Source of the DNA: Ottelia alismoides
Lineage: Eukaryota > Streptophyta > Magnoliopsida > Alismatales > Hydrocharitaceae
Direction of reading: 5' to 3'
Length of the DNA: 64,000 bases
Assembly (NCBI GenBank): GCA_037367405.1
Contig: JAZKJV010007240.1
Span: 124,001 to 188,000, forward strand
In this document: piece after piece, positions 47,839-58,737 of the stretch
Layout of the letters: every line of letters starts with the position of its first letter
Position numbering within the stretch: position 1 is the first letter of the stretch
Program-made: the position numbers and the translations under genes
Notes under the pieces: generated by a model
The model's input: the letters and a program-made list of their open reading frames with translations, nothing else
Told to the model about the DNA's origin: nothing
Database searches by the model: none

Positions 47839-49090
47839 CCACGCCCACGAGCGACGGCCCTCGTCGACCTTTGCCTTTCTCCGCGATGTCCTGCCCTGTC
47901 GTCCCCTCCATCGTGCCCTAAATGGTAGGAGAAGAAGAAGGAGGCCCCCTATTGTCTTTTTTATATTTTTTGTAAATATTGCGTATTTATTCTTGTATGT
48001 TTTTATTATTGCAAAATGTCCATGTGTATAGTTTGTTTGTTTATTTTTATTTTCTGAATTTGCACGGATAACCAGTGTTCATGTGTTAATTTGGACATCT
48101 TTATTGCATTATTTATTTTAATGAACATGTCATTTTGTTGGGCACTTATTTCTCTTTCATTTGGCTTTTTATTTGGATTTTTGTGAGCATCTAGTAATTA
48201 ACTAAAATTATTTTAGTGATAAATTGCATATTTTACCAAATTTGTGGTCTGAAATTCATATTTCATCCACGATTCCTCCAAAAATTATGCGAAAATCAGA
48301 AATGATGCGTTTGAATATGTTTTAATTACTTTCCAAATTTCATTCATATTGGAGTTGTCGGGTGCTTTAAATAAATTTTAGAATGATTTTTAATTAAATG
48401 CACACATTACTTTTGTGAAATTCCAACTCTCCTAGATTGTTCATATATACATTTTTGAGATAATTCGCTCTCTGGCTAAATTGACACTGGGGATTTACTA
48501 GAAATTAAATACTCATTGTCACTCTGTTTTCAATAAAAATCATAAAAAATCATATATTTTTAAAACAAATTCCAAAAAATAATGTAATCTCATTTCATCA
48601 TGTTTAAGTCTCAATAAAATTTCATAATTTTTGCATTCTATTTGTGTGAAAAATTACATGTAAACCCATAAAAGTATGCATTTTTCATTGTTGTATTTTA
48701 AACCTTAAAATTAAAAATAAATTTTTTGCATTAATCACTTGATTAGGTTTCTAGAAAAAATATAATTTAGCTAAATTGGATTAATTTCATATTAAAATTG
48801 ATTTGGCTAACTTGTGTGTTTTCTTATTAACTTAATTCACCTGCATTTTGCATTCATATTTTTTTTGCATAAAAAAATACAAAAAAACTATTTTGAAAAT
48901 CAAGACCTAAGTTTTCTGATTTGACCCAAATTTGTTCCTTTGCCTCCCCATGTTCGACCCCGAACTTGTCTGAGATATAAATTTAAGCCAAGACACTATT
49001 CACGGAGATCTTGTCTCAATTCTTATTAACTGGCTGAGTGTCGTGCTACAACGAGTACGTGCTAATATACCCACTCAGGCTGATCTGTCA

Positions 49091-49571
49091 GCGGACCAAG
49101 CTCAAATTCTTCAACCAAGGAAGTGGGGAGGAGGTTGATCGAAGTACCACTATCAAGAAGAGTGCGATCAAATATCTGATTGAAGATCTCAAATTGAATC
49201 AAAGGGGATCCTTTGTTTTTTTTCTTCTGCGAGAGGTTGTTGATTGTGTTGATAGTCACCATGGTTAGGATATGCTTCTCTGCACGGCTGCATTGGTTCT
49301 TGCGAGGCTGACGCTTAGATTTACATGACTCCTTTAGACCCTTTTTGACATTCGGTGTGTACTCCACGACATGTAACAATGGCATCTCAAGCATGATATT
49401 CTTCAAAATCTCAATAATAGAAGGATCAGATAGAGTTGTTTTCAATTTTTTCCTTGTTTTGTTTTTCATTGCTTCTGGAAAAGATACAGATATAATTTCA
49501 TAAGCAACATTTTTTTCATTAAGGGAATCAACTTGTACATTTGGACAGCCAGAAATGATATAGTCATCCAA
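49091..49571 (-). pseudogene. GyB gag-protease junction and protease N-terminal half
   Basis: A minus-strand open piece of about 160 codons from 49,571. Blocks: VKKGLKESCKSKRQPRKN, EKHILTMVTINTINNLSQKK, LIQFEIFNQIFDRT, then LLDSGTSINLLPTSLVEEFE and LGP. The aspartic protease motif DSG is intact, unlike DNG in GyA. The reading runs on for nine codons into the GyD LTR (49,062-49,090) before a stop; the true continuation is at 33,398. Mature protease would process the gag-pol polyprotein, but the split makes that impossible. Confidence 0.87.
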
Positions 49572-49907
49572 TATAAGGGAGAGGTAAAAACGAGAAATTC
49601 TGCCTCGCCAGCTCGCACGTGAGTTGTTGCTGGCACTAACATCTCCTTGTATACATTGGCTTGGCTTCTGCTATTATTGATGGTATTGTGATATTCTTCA
49701 TTTTTTGGATTTTTGTTGTCTCAGAATTGGCTCCTCCAGTTGCATCAAGTCCACGGCTCTAGACTGGCTCGACTGCTGATGTAGAAGACTCGCCGAAAGA
49801 AGCTATATTTTTTCCCTTCGCAACTACAGATGGATGTAGTTTCCTACTGCTCTTGAGATTCACAACATTAGATAACATAAAATCATTTGTTCCAGGATCG
49901 GGGGGTG
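49572..49907 (-). pseudogene. GyB gag-protease linker remnant
   Basis: The minus strand keeps a frame of about 46 codons (DPGTNDFMLSNVVNLKSSRK, then LHPSVVAKGKNIASFGESST), then stops. It resembles no conserved domain but lies where the variable gag-protease linker should be. It ends at an LTR-type terminus at 49,908. Confidence 0.55.
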
Positions 49908-51122
49908 TGATGAATCTCCATTTTTATCATCTTTATTCTATCATTTTGGCCTTAAAAGCCCTAGCGAATGCATGTAAATAGCATTAATATGTACAAAAAA
50001 GCATTCATTATTTATTTCATTCATTGTGTGAATAATGATGTTTTTAATATCAAAATCATAGAATAAAGAAAAGAAAAGACCTTACTGCATGGCTCGCGGC
50101 GGCGATTGAGGAGGAGGAGGGCAGAAGCCCTTCATGGTTTCCTCTCCCAAAAAATGGGCTCTTCGATCGGTGGCTCCCACCTTTCAGTGGGGTCTGCTTC
50201 TCTCCTTAAAATAGACCATTGCCTTGTTACGGTTATGGGAGGCGAAGCAATTCTTGTGGTTTCTGATGGGAGGTCAGCCGCTTGCAGTTGTCAGTAATGG
50301 GAGGAGAATAGACCGCAGATCTGCATAAAGAAGATGGAAGGTTTCGTGCTTTGTGTGTGCACTATTCGTGAATTACATGCAAATGAAATAAAACGCCAGC
50401 CATTAACTGCATTATGCATTCTCATCCGCATGGAAATGATTAAGAGAAATGGCGAGGTTTAACGGGAGTTGGTGTGCCGTTTTGGTTTTTTTGTTAAAAA
50501 CAAAATTTTCAATGATTTTTTATAGGACCCCTAGATTTACTTTCCTCTAATAATATATTTATACTTGTGTATATATAAAGTAATATATGTTATATATAAT
50601 ATTGACATTAGGTTATTTATGTATGTAGATGATGTTTCTTGATTATTAGTATATAAAATTTATTTAATGATTAGTATTCTTTCCAAATTAATGTGTAGTA
50701 TAATTTTTTCGAATGTTTACAAATATTAATTAGAGTAATATATAGTTATGTATTATTTAGATATTGTTTGTGTATAAAGATGTTATCTTGGTCAGTTACA
50801 CTGATTTGGCTCCATGAGACAATAATGTGTAAAAGAAATAGTTTCACACCAGGGCACACATAAAGATTCAGTTTATTGGCTATAGATTTGATAATATAGA
50901 TCTCCATGAAGCATATGCATAGGTTAGCTCAATGTTAGAATATTTTATGTACAACACTTTTTGAAGATTTCAATAATCAAAAGCTTATTTTAGAAAGTTT
51001 TATATGCAAGAGAAACAAATTAAAGGGATGTGATTAACATAGAAATAAGGTGAAATAAAATGATTTGGCCTAGTATTTTGTTCAATTTAGGCATTAAGAT
51101 ATGATGAATTAAGGATTCATCA
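49908..51122 (+). mobile_element. Short gypsy LTR-like block (1,215 bp), possibly a solo LTR
   Basis: The first about 175 bp (TGATGAATCTCC…, CTTTATTCTATCATTT, ATTCATTATTTATT) match the U3 start of the GyA LTR. The block ends AAGGATTCATCA, as GyA-type LTRs do. Between them is a GC-rich part (50,085-50,480) and an AT-rich part unlike the other LTRs. It is far shorter than the 3.7-kb GyA LTR, and the flanks GGGTG and CCTGG do not match. It may be a deleted solo LTR in GyB or the rearranged 5' LTR of GyB itself. Confidence 0.5.
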
Positions 51123-51344
51123 CCTGGGGATGAATGGAGGGCGGAATCAGAGCCTATGCTTGAAGCTTAGAGCTTCATGATATTCACTTGACACACATGG
51201 CTTGGGTGTGAAGCTCGAGCAGTGTTAGAGGGTATCGCGACACAACCAAATACCATGAATCTCACTGGAGCTCCAATCTCTATCGTCACTCTTTCTCTCT
51301 CACAATCTTAGTCATAGAATCAAGAGAAGGATTGGAGTGAATTC
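51123..51344. other. Unassigned 222 bp between LTR-like block and CopE
   Basis: The minus strand has an open stretch of about 45 codons (APVRFMVFGCVAIPSNTARA) without a motif I recognise. It could be remaining GyB gag or the DNA into which CopE inserted. Confidence 0.3.
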
Positions 51345-53399
51345 TGAAGGAAGTGAATAAAAAAATTATTCATTATGTATCACGAAAACGTGTAATATTT
51401 AGCAAATGTTTTGCTAAATCAATGCTTGTTCATCATGAGAACTAGAAAAAGTAGCACAGCAATTTGTGCTTTCAGACATTATAAATTCTAAGGAAATAAT
51501 TTCCAAAATAATTTATGATATTTACAATGAATATAAGAGATAGATCAGGGTTACCATAGAATTGTGAGTTTCAAATAAAGAAACTTCCTGAATCAAGTTT
51601 GATCTGCAGATATCTCTCTCAAAGGTGCGGAGATGAATCACGTTGCTTCCCACGAACCCTGACATCGTCTAGGGCAACAAGAAGAGACATGTGAGAGATG
51701 GAGATTCTCAAAACTCTTCTATATCTTAAGGGTCGTGAAATTCTAAGGAACTTTGCTTTTCAAAAATATATTGCAAAAGAGAGAGCCTTGCTCTCCTTTT
51801 ATACTTATACCACACGTCCAACATGTGTGTTTTAATCCCTTGGATCTAAATCAAGGTCTTAGTGTGAGTCCTAATTCAACAAGGATTATCTCCTTTTATC
51901 ACCAATTGATATTAATTTATTAACGATAAATAAGGAACAACTTTTGAGTCCTAATTCAATTAAAGCTCATCAACTTGTAGCCTTGTGTATAATAATTAAG
52001 TATGCATGCCTCATCTTTACTATAATTAGTTAAGGTTGTTCTGTTTTTATCTGTTAATTAATTAGCTTGATTATCCTATTATCAATATTATATAAATTAT
52101 ATAAATAATCCTTAAAGGTTATTAATTGTATTCATGAGAATAAAAAATAAATGTATATCCAATTTACATCTATAAAATCAATGTGAATCAAATTCACATA
52201 ACTTCATATCTTGGAATATTATGCAAATCATATTTCCATAAATATTCATATGAATCATATCCATATAAATGTTAATTATTGTGAATAACTATTCACATTA
52301 ATTATTGAGTTACATTTACGATTCTTATTGACAAAATAGACCTTATTTAATAATAATAATAATTACAACATTGACATAAACAAGTATAAGCCCTAATCCT
52401 ATTAGGACTCATGAAATATAAATGCAGATATGTGGAGATAATGTCTATGAGATCATAATATCCATGTATGGTTACTTGAAATCTGGATATGAATCCAATT
52501 TCAAGCTTTATGCCATTTTTGCAAAAAAAATCTATCACCTATGAATGTTGAGCTTGAGTTGTAGCTCTACTAAACGCGTCACACTCTCCACGAGATGGAG
52601 AAAGCGTTGGTGAGCTGAATCCATCTTCCTTGACCATTTCTAATCATAGTCCAAATCATTTGGGGCTTAGAAATGAGCAAAAGAAGCTTGTATACTTCAA
52701 TTTCTAAGACCATTTCAGTTTCCAACATTTTGACATTGAAATTAGAATTAGAAATTAAAATTGGATTGAAATAAATTGTGATATAATCTAAATAAATCTC
52801 AAATCATATAGCTAAATGGAGCCAGTAAAATCCATCTTATTTCATCACTCCCTCAGAATACAAGTATCATGGTAGATGATCTATTACAATAGATTTAACC
52901 ATGAGCATTCCCATTACTCATTCATCCTTCACACTAGAAGACTTTGGTGAGTCCAAATTTCAAATTCTGGTTGGACTGTCTTCTTCAGAATATATCAATA
53001 GATTTCTCATTTGATAATTGGGTGACAATATGAATCATATACTTTCCAAAAGCACATATTACTATCTCAATTTCATGCCTTATTTCATAAATAAGATGAC
53101 CATGCATGGAATTCATTTTAACCCGAAATCTTCTCATGGATGAATTCCATCTCTCGATTCATCAACTATGAACATGTATGACTCCTTCGAGAGATCATAC
53201 ATCTCATATGACTTCATATGAACACCAACGCATTGGTATATGGACCTTGGCGAGGTCACTAACCTATTGGTCTGTCAAATGTGTACACGCATGCATATAG
53301 ATGCATATCCATCTCAGATCAAAAGATGTGTGTCTGATCGTAACAGTTATGAATCAGATCTTAGTTTATATCGACCTCATCAAGTCAAATCTTTGGCTT
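51345..53399 (-). repeat. 3' LTR of CopE, 5' end missing
   Basis: On the plus strand it starts TGAAGGAAGTGAATAA, the complement of the CopC LTR end TTTACTTCCTTCA. It is collinear with that LTR up to CAAGTCAAATCTTTGGCT at 53,399; about the first 330 bp of the LTR are not seen. TATA box at 51,794-51,803 (minus). Confidence 0.82.
51794..51803 (-). promoter_or_regulatory. TATA box of the CopE 3' LTR
   Basis: TATAAAAGGA on the minus strand, identical to CopC. In the 5' LTR (about 63,200) the site reads TATGAAAGGA, so the promoter that would drive CopE itself has mutated. Confidence 0.65.
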
Positions 53400-54788
53400 G
53401 ATTAATTATCATTTTAACCACAAATATTAATATTATATATTTAACACTTATTCTATCCAAAATAATAAAGAATAAAAAAATAAAAATAAAAGAAAAATAG
53501 GATGCATATAGAATATATACAGACTGATCCTAACCCCGAGACAAGGTCAATATTGACCGAGTCGACAAAATAAATAAGTAGGGGAGATAAGGATCTTAAC
53601 CTATAAAAAATATCAAGAAAACAAAAAACCAAAAATATGATTTACCCATTTTATCACATTGTAAATACTTCACCTATTTTATTTATCATCAAGCTATCTT
53701 AAATCAAATCACTTCTTTTGTAAAAGTTGTTCATAAAAATATATAGTATTTTTTAAAAATACCAGAAAAATATTTTAACATAAAAATAATTAACCGCAAT
53801 GAACTGTAAAAGCCACAAAATTCGACTTCCAAGGTTCATAACTATTTATAGAAAACTCTAAACGGACCAAACTCACTTTTAAAATCTGTTTTATATTTAA
53901 TACTATTTATTAAAAATATCAAAAAAATATTCGAATAAAACCGGTGAGTTTTGGCGTTTAGAACCCATTGTCTATATGTACTATATGTAGAAACTTCTCG
54001 GATTTTTAATGAAATAACCGTAAACCCGATTAACTTAATTTATTTTCCTAAAACCTTAGAAAATTTTATAGAAAAAATATAAAAATAAAATTAAGTTAAA
54101 ATACCAATAAAACCTGAAGCCTCAAAGCTACTACATAAATTTTCCGGACCTCATAACTCGGTTGTATGAACTCCGAATTGAGCAAACTCAGTTTTAAAAT
54201 TCATATTATTAAATTATCTAAAAAATGACAATAATTTTGCTAAAATCAGAGTTAATATGAAAAATGCGATTTTCAGGTTCGTATTGGTATATTGTACAAT
54301 ATACAGTAATATATTATTATTTTATATAGGTTAATTTATATACTTTATATATATTTAATTTAAATAAAAAATCTGATTTAATTAATTATTTATATATCTT
54401 TTAACTATTTAATTATTATATAATTTATATAATTATATAATTAATTAATATTTAATTACTTAATTATATACTTAATTATTTAATTTATTACTTAAATAAT
54501 TTACTAATTATACTTAATTATTATTTATTTATTTAGTTATGAAATTAATTTATAATTAATTTAACTTAATTATTAAATATTTAATTTAATTACATTTACT
54601 TTTCTTAATTTCTCTCTTTTTCTCTCTCCTTCTCCCCCCTCTAACTTTACCAAAAATTTTCCTCACAGTCGTCTTCTTCCATCATCTTCCTCCTCCGCCT
54701 CTCCTCTTCTTCCTCCACCCAACGACCTAACAGTCCATCCATTGGCCATTAGGTCGTTCTCCAACCTTCCATCCACTTCCCCTTCGCC

Positions 54789-54796
54789 TATATAAA
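54789..54796 (+). promoter_or_regulatory. TATA box of LTR G3
   Basis: TATATAAA in CGCCTATATAAACCAGACG at the U3 to GC-rich border. Confidence 0.65.
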
Positions 54797-56384
54797 CCAG
54801 ACGATCCCTCCGAGCCTCCGAATCCGCCATTTATTCTTCTCCACTCCAGAGCGCTCCGACACGAGTCCGGTGACATGGGGCAATAGTTCCGTCAAGCGAG
54901 ATTGATCGATGGAGAGACGCCGTGATCAGCCACCGGTGTCGAGTTTCTCCGTCGTGCCTAGACTCCAAGGCCACCGCTTGTTGAGGCCATGACCTCGGAG
55001 CATCTGCTCCGATCACAAGCGACGACGTCCAGTAGTTTCCAGGTTAGTCGCTGTTTCTCTCTTCTTCATCTCCTACTTTCTCTCTATTCATCTCTCTATC
55101 CCTCTCTTCTACTTAGTTTTATCTCCAGTTTCATACAATAACCATCACCATACCAACATCGGATAAACCCCTTCCGATCATCCATTTCTAGGAAAATTTC
55201 CTCATCACTTTTCACCTTCGGTGAAATCGCGCCGAAGTCAGGGCTCCAAGTCCTCATGCATAGGAATCATTCATCCTTTTCCCCTTTGTATGCTTGATAT
55301 TCGACCGAGGAGAAGATCCTCGAGTCCTGATTACACATGCAGGTCATCAGCTTCACCAGGAGTTCACTAGGTCTGGAAGTAGAACGAAGACGTTGACACA
55401 ACCTATACATCGTCATAACTTCGAGGATCTGGAAGTGGAAGCATCATTGGGAAGCGAGCATTCGATTTCTATCGCCATCATCCAGAAATGTTAATGTTGA
55501 ACAAGCAGCACATGCAAATTGAAACATCGAGATCCTCCGTCCTCAACTTGAAGCACCACCTGCAATTACAAAAAATATCAATTTGATCCCAATTGAGTGA
55601 TATACATCAGATTTGATATGGCAAGCGAGATCAGATTTGAGATTCACTCTCAACGTCTAGAGGGAGGATTGAAGGCATCATTACCAGGAGCTTTAATCAT
55701 CTCAAGGACCATATTAGCTGGATACTTATCAAGTTCGTCGATTGAGCATTAGATGAGAACCGCATCGTCGCATCCTTAACCTCCGGCTGCTCTCCACCTC
55801 AGACTTCGACGTCGACGAATCATCACCAGCTCCGAGCATCTCTGCACCTCGCAAAACTCTATTTGAATCATCTCCTGTGAAGATAATTAGGGAAGAACAA
55901 GGGACGCGTCCAGTTTATACATCAGTCGTCGATCTATTACGCATCCAACGGTTCAACTCTAACCACACGTCATACCTAATTAACCCAAACGGCTCAAGGT
56001 CCTCACATTCTCGGCACGTGAGGAGAGAGATATTTAATGCGCATCTTGCAGATTAACCCTCGGAATGCCTGCATATTGTGATTAGATCCCCTAGCAGGTG
56101 CAGGCACGTGCCCATGCACATGGTTTATGGAAATTTTGCACGTACATCCCTTGTATTTCTGGTATGACAACCAAGCCATAGATAGTTGAGATCATGTGTC
56201 CAATACGTTAGTGTTGGACAAATTGCATGAGTAACCTGCAGCTAGAATTTCATACTTCTTACATCCGTACCCCTACCACTATATATGAATATTTCACATA
56301 CCCTATAACACATATTCAATAAAATACCAAATACAAAAAACATAGTAAAAATACATAAAAATACTATATACAGTATTAAATAGT

Positions 56385-56520
56385 AGGGTTTTTATCAGTT
56401 GTGCCCCTCCGAGACAAGTGAAATATTGGCAAGAAGTCGGGGGCACAACTGATATTACCATAAAGATAGGGGCATAACTGATATTGCGATATCTCGGAGG
56501 GGCACAACTGATAAAATCCC
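56385..56520. mobile_element. MITE-2: 136-bp foldback element with perfect 8-bp duplication
   Basis: The left end AGGGTTTTTATCAGTTGTGC pairs with the complement of the right end GCACAACTGATAAAATCCC; arms are about 30 bp, continuing into CCCCTCCGAGA / TCTCGGAGGGG. The flanks TAAATAGT at 56,377-56,384 and 56,521-56,528 are identical. AGGG/CCC ends and 8-bp duplications fit hAT-type non-autonomous elements and agree with MITE-1. It has no coding capacity and lies in the G3 LTR. Confidence 0.9.
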
Positions 56521-57341
56521 TAAATAGTATTTCGAAAATAAAAATAATTTCTAATATTAATGAATCATTCCAAAAATTTAAAAAACATAACAAACATTAA
56601 AAATCCTATAAAAAAATACACTTATATATTTTACTATATTTTACAAAATAAAACAAAAATAAAATAAAAATTGAATATTAAAATAAATAAAAAAATTCAA
56701 AATACATAAAAATTGTAAAAATCATAACTAAATAAAGAAAAATCACCTAAAAATGCAAAACATATCATTTTAAAGATAATTTTGCATACATTCCAATAAA
56801 AATAAAATAAAAATATTTTCTCACTGTTTTCAGTATTTAAAATCATAAAAACGTCACAATTTGCAATAAAAAATAGTTTTTTTACAAAAAAAATAATTCA
56901 AAATCCTTAACAATTCTAAAAGCCTTCTAAAAATCCATAAAAACAGAAATAAAAATAAAATCATAAAAATACCAAAATAACAATCAAATAAAAATTTAAA
57001 AAATATTTTCTAAAATAATTTAAAAAATTACAAAATACTTAAAAATCAACAAAACAATGTAAAATTCTTAAAATTTAAATAAAAAATCCAAAAAATCTTT
57101 AAAAAAATAAATAAAAATTAGGAAACCGTTTACCTTAGGTAGTCTATAGTTCTCTCCCAATTTCTAACAGATTGCTTCCCTGAGTTCGGCACTCCCATGC
57201 TTAACCGTTATACACTTAAGTTTAGGAGTATAAATAAAATAAAAGAAGATTAATTCGAAATTAATCTTTTCTGCAAAAAATCACCCGATCGATCCAGCGA
57301 CACTATTCTTCTTTTAGAGTAGTGGATTGGGTGGTTTTTCA

Positions 57342-57883
57342 CTATGCCAAGTTCTGTTAAAAACTTGCATATCCCTAGTGAACATTAGCTATATCCAATG
57401 TAGTTGCTGCATCTTATGCAACCAACATTCTCCTTTGTCGAAACAACCATGGTATCATGCTTCTTGCTACACTTAACTCACAGAGAACTGCCGTTGATCA
57501 AAAAAATAAGAATGCTATAGTTGACTTCCTATCATCTGTATATGATCCAAATCAGTGTACTCTAAGACTTGGAGATCATTATCTCCATAAACTAAGATGT
57601 AGTGTTGAGTTCTTCTTAGGTACTTGAAGATGCTCTTCACTTCAGTCTGGTGTTTCTCTCCATAGTAGGATTGGAAACAACTTACCCCTCCCATTGCATG
57701 ACAGATTTCTTGTCTAGTAGACATCATGGCATACATCAGGATTCCCACAACCCATGCGTAAGGGCATCTGACCATGGCTTTCTTTTCCTCAATAGTTTGA
57801 TGAGACGTCCCTTTAGATAGATGAATACAATGTCTTATGGGAAAGTAGCCTTTCTTGGAATTATCCATGCTGGATCTTTCCAA
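57342..57883 (-). pseudogene. CopE RT thumb and RNase H remnant
   Basis: The open piece 57,515-57,883 has MDNSKKGYFPIRHCIHLSKG, VRCPYAWVVGILMYAMMSTR, YGEKHQTEVKSIFKYLRRTQ and ILVYGDNDLQVLEYTDLDHI. YTD keeps the first RNase H Asp. Beyond the stop the match to CopC continues (STKENVGCIRC-like) down to ACTATGCCAAGTTCT at about 57,342, where G3 begins. Confidence 0.82.
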
Positions 57884-58737
57884 GATTTTTCTTGATGTAT
57901 CCTTATTATGATAGTCCCAATGTCCTCTTTTGTCTATTTCTGAATAGTTTCAAACTGAAGATATCATAGGCTTCCATAAGATCTTTCATTTTAAAGGTAT
58001 TTAACAATATGATATTAACATAGTCAGCATCCATGTATCATTCTCAACGATAAGGATTTCATCGACATAAAGCATGATGAATATAATGACACTCCCACTA
58101 AGCTTCTTGTACACACATAACTCATCTGGATTCTACACGAAATCATAACTCTATATGGTTTCATCGAATTGGATGTTCCAACTACGAGAAGCTCGTTTGA
58201 GCCCATAAATGGATTTCTTTAGCTTTCACACTTTTCTTCCTCGGCTATGAAGCCCCAAGGCTATTCCATATAGACATGCTTTTCGAGGTATCCATTTAGA
58301 AAAATGGTCTTCATATCCATCTTCCAGATGTCATAGTCCAGATGTGCAACTATAACAAGCAATGTCGTGATGGATTTAAGAATGGCTACAAGAGAGAATG
58401 ACTCATCGTAATCGATGCTTTGTCTCTGTGTGTAACCCTTTAATACGAGTCATACTTTGAACTTTTCTACCTTCCCATCGGGACCCCTCTTTCTCTTGAA
58501 GATCCATTTGCACCTGATGGGTTTGACCCCTTTAGATGGATCTTCGATGGTCCATACACCATTCTTGTGCATGGAGTCTATCTCAGACTTCATTGCTAGC
58601 ATACAACAGTCCATGTAATGATCTTTTAAAGCTTCATCGAATGAAGTTGGATCATCATCATACTCTTCTGATATATGGAATAAGTACCTTTCAGATTGTC
58701 TTACAACCTTATAACTCCTTCTAAGTGGTACGGTCAT
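57884..58737 (-). pseudogene. CopE reverse transcriptase
   Basis: The open piece 58,450-58,737 has LRRSYKVVRQSERYLFHISE, DDDPTSFDEALKDHYMD and VKPIRCKWIFKRKRGPDGKV. It is followed by frames with ETFFPLVAILKSITTLLVIV-like residues, a first Asp block (MDMKTIFLNGYLEK-like, near 58,300), and IMLYVDEILIVEND near 58,060. The second catalytic Asp of YVDD is Glu (YVDE). The 62-codon plus-strand frame at 58,536 is a shadow. Confidence 0.83.

Larger units (their letters stand above)
33399..49090 (+). mobile_element. GyD: rearranged Athila-like Ty3/gypsy element
   Basis: Plus strand, inserted in GyB protease between codons for GP and LKP; the GyB flanks TCCGC and TATTC (minus strand) sit in the exact register of a 5-bp duplication although only two bases still agree. 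Parts: left LTR 33,399-34,510 direct, then 34,511-36,142 inverted; end of RNase H and integrase 36,143-36,936 and 40,336-40,987; 3' region with hairpins; polypurine tract; right LTR 42,818-49,090. Solo LTRs S1 and N1 are inserted in it. The primer site, gag, protease and reverse transcriptase are missing. GyA and GyD share the pol family and hairpins but have different LTRs. Confidence 0.82.
42818..49090 (+). repeat. Right LTR of GyD (about 2.88 kb without N1)
   Basis: It starts TAATGAATCCACGATTCATC (TG changed to TA) and ends GATCTGTCA. The U3 is AT-rich and matches 33,399-34,510. The GC-rich part (44,200-44,366, resuming 47,755-47,930) is split by N1. The 3' half matches the inverted piece at 34,511-36,142. 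After the LTR, GyB protease resumes at 49,091. Confidence 0.85.
215..49907 (-). mobile_element. GyB: Athila-like Ty3/gypsy element, split by four large insertions
   Basis: This is the host layer of the window. GyB pieces lie at 215-7,528, 18,398-18,469, 28,802-30,278, 32,751-33,398 and 49,091-49,907. In minus-strand order they give protease, reverse transcriptase, RNase H, integrase, 3' non-coding region and 3' LTR, as expected for Ty3/gypsy. The join across GyA is supported by the TCTGC duplication. The join across GyD is supported because protease residues ...EFELGP on the right continue as LKPARMIL on the left, matching GyLGPLKPTKMIL-type sequence in GyA. Athila-like assignment rests on KDHFLLPYIDQ, FMDD, MPFGLCNAP, absence of a chromodomain and multi-kilobase LTRs. 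The 5' LTR, primer site and gag were not found. The right limit is uncertain. Confidence 0.75.
53400..57341 (+). mobile_element. G3: gypsy-type LTR (about 3.9 kb) inside CopE
   Basis: It starts TGATTAATTATC and ends GGTTTTTCA. It has the layout of the Athila-like LTRs: AT-rich U3 with CCCGAGACAAGGTCAATATT and GGGGAGATAAGG (as in N1 at 44,600), the AACTCGGTTGTATGAACTCCG-type motif seen in GyD LTRs, a TATA box at 54,789, a GC-rich middle (54,650-56,100) and an AT-rich end. 54,330-54,600 is almost pure TA/TTAATTA. No pol is present, so it is probably a solo LTR. Its two flanks are not adjacent in CopC: about 450 bp of CopE was lost at the same place. Confidence 0.62.

Noticed and set aside
215..49907. 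Endogenous pararetrovirus
   Set aside because: LTRs, integrase, 5-bp target duplications and an initiator-Met primer site (in the copia copies) mark LTR retrotransposons; no movement protein or coat-type frame was seen.
54330..54600. Extremely AT-rich TTAATTA stretch as an origin or matrix attachment site
   Set aside because: It lies in the U3 of LTR G3 and looks like low-complexity decay; nothing in the sequence supports a specific function.
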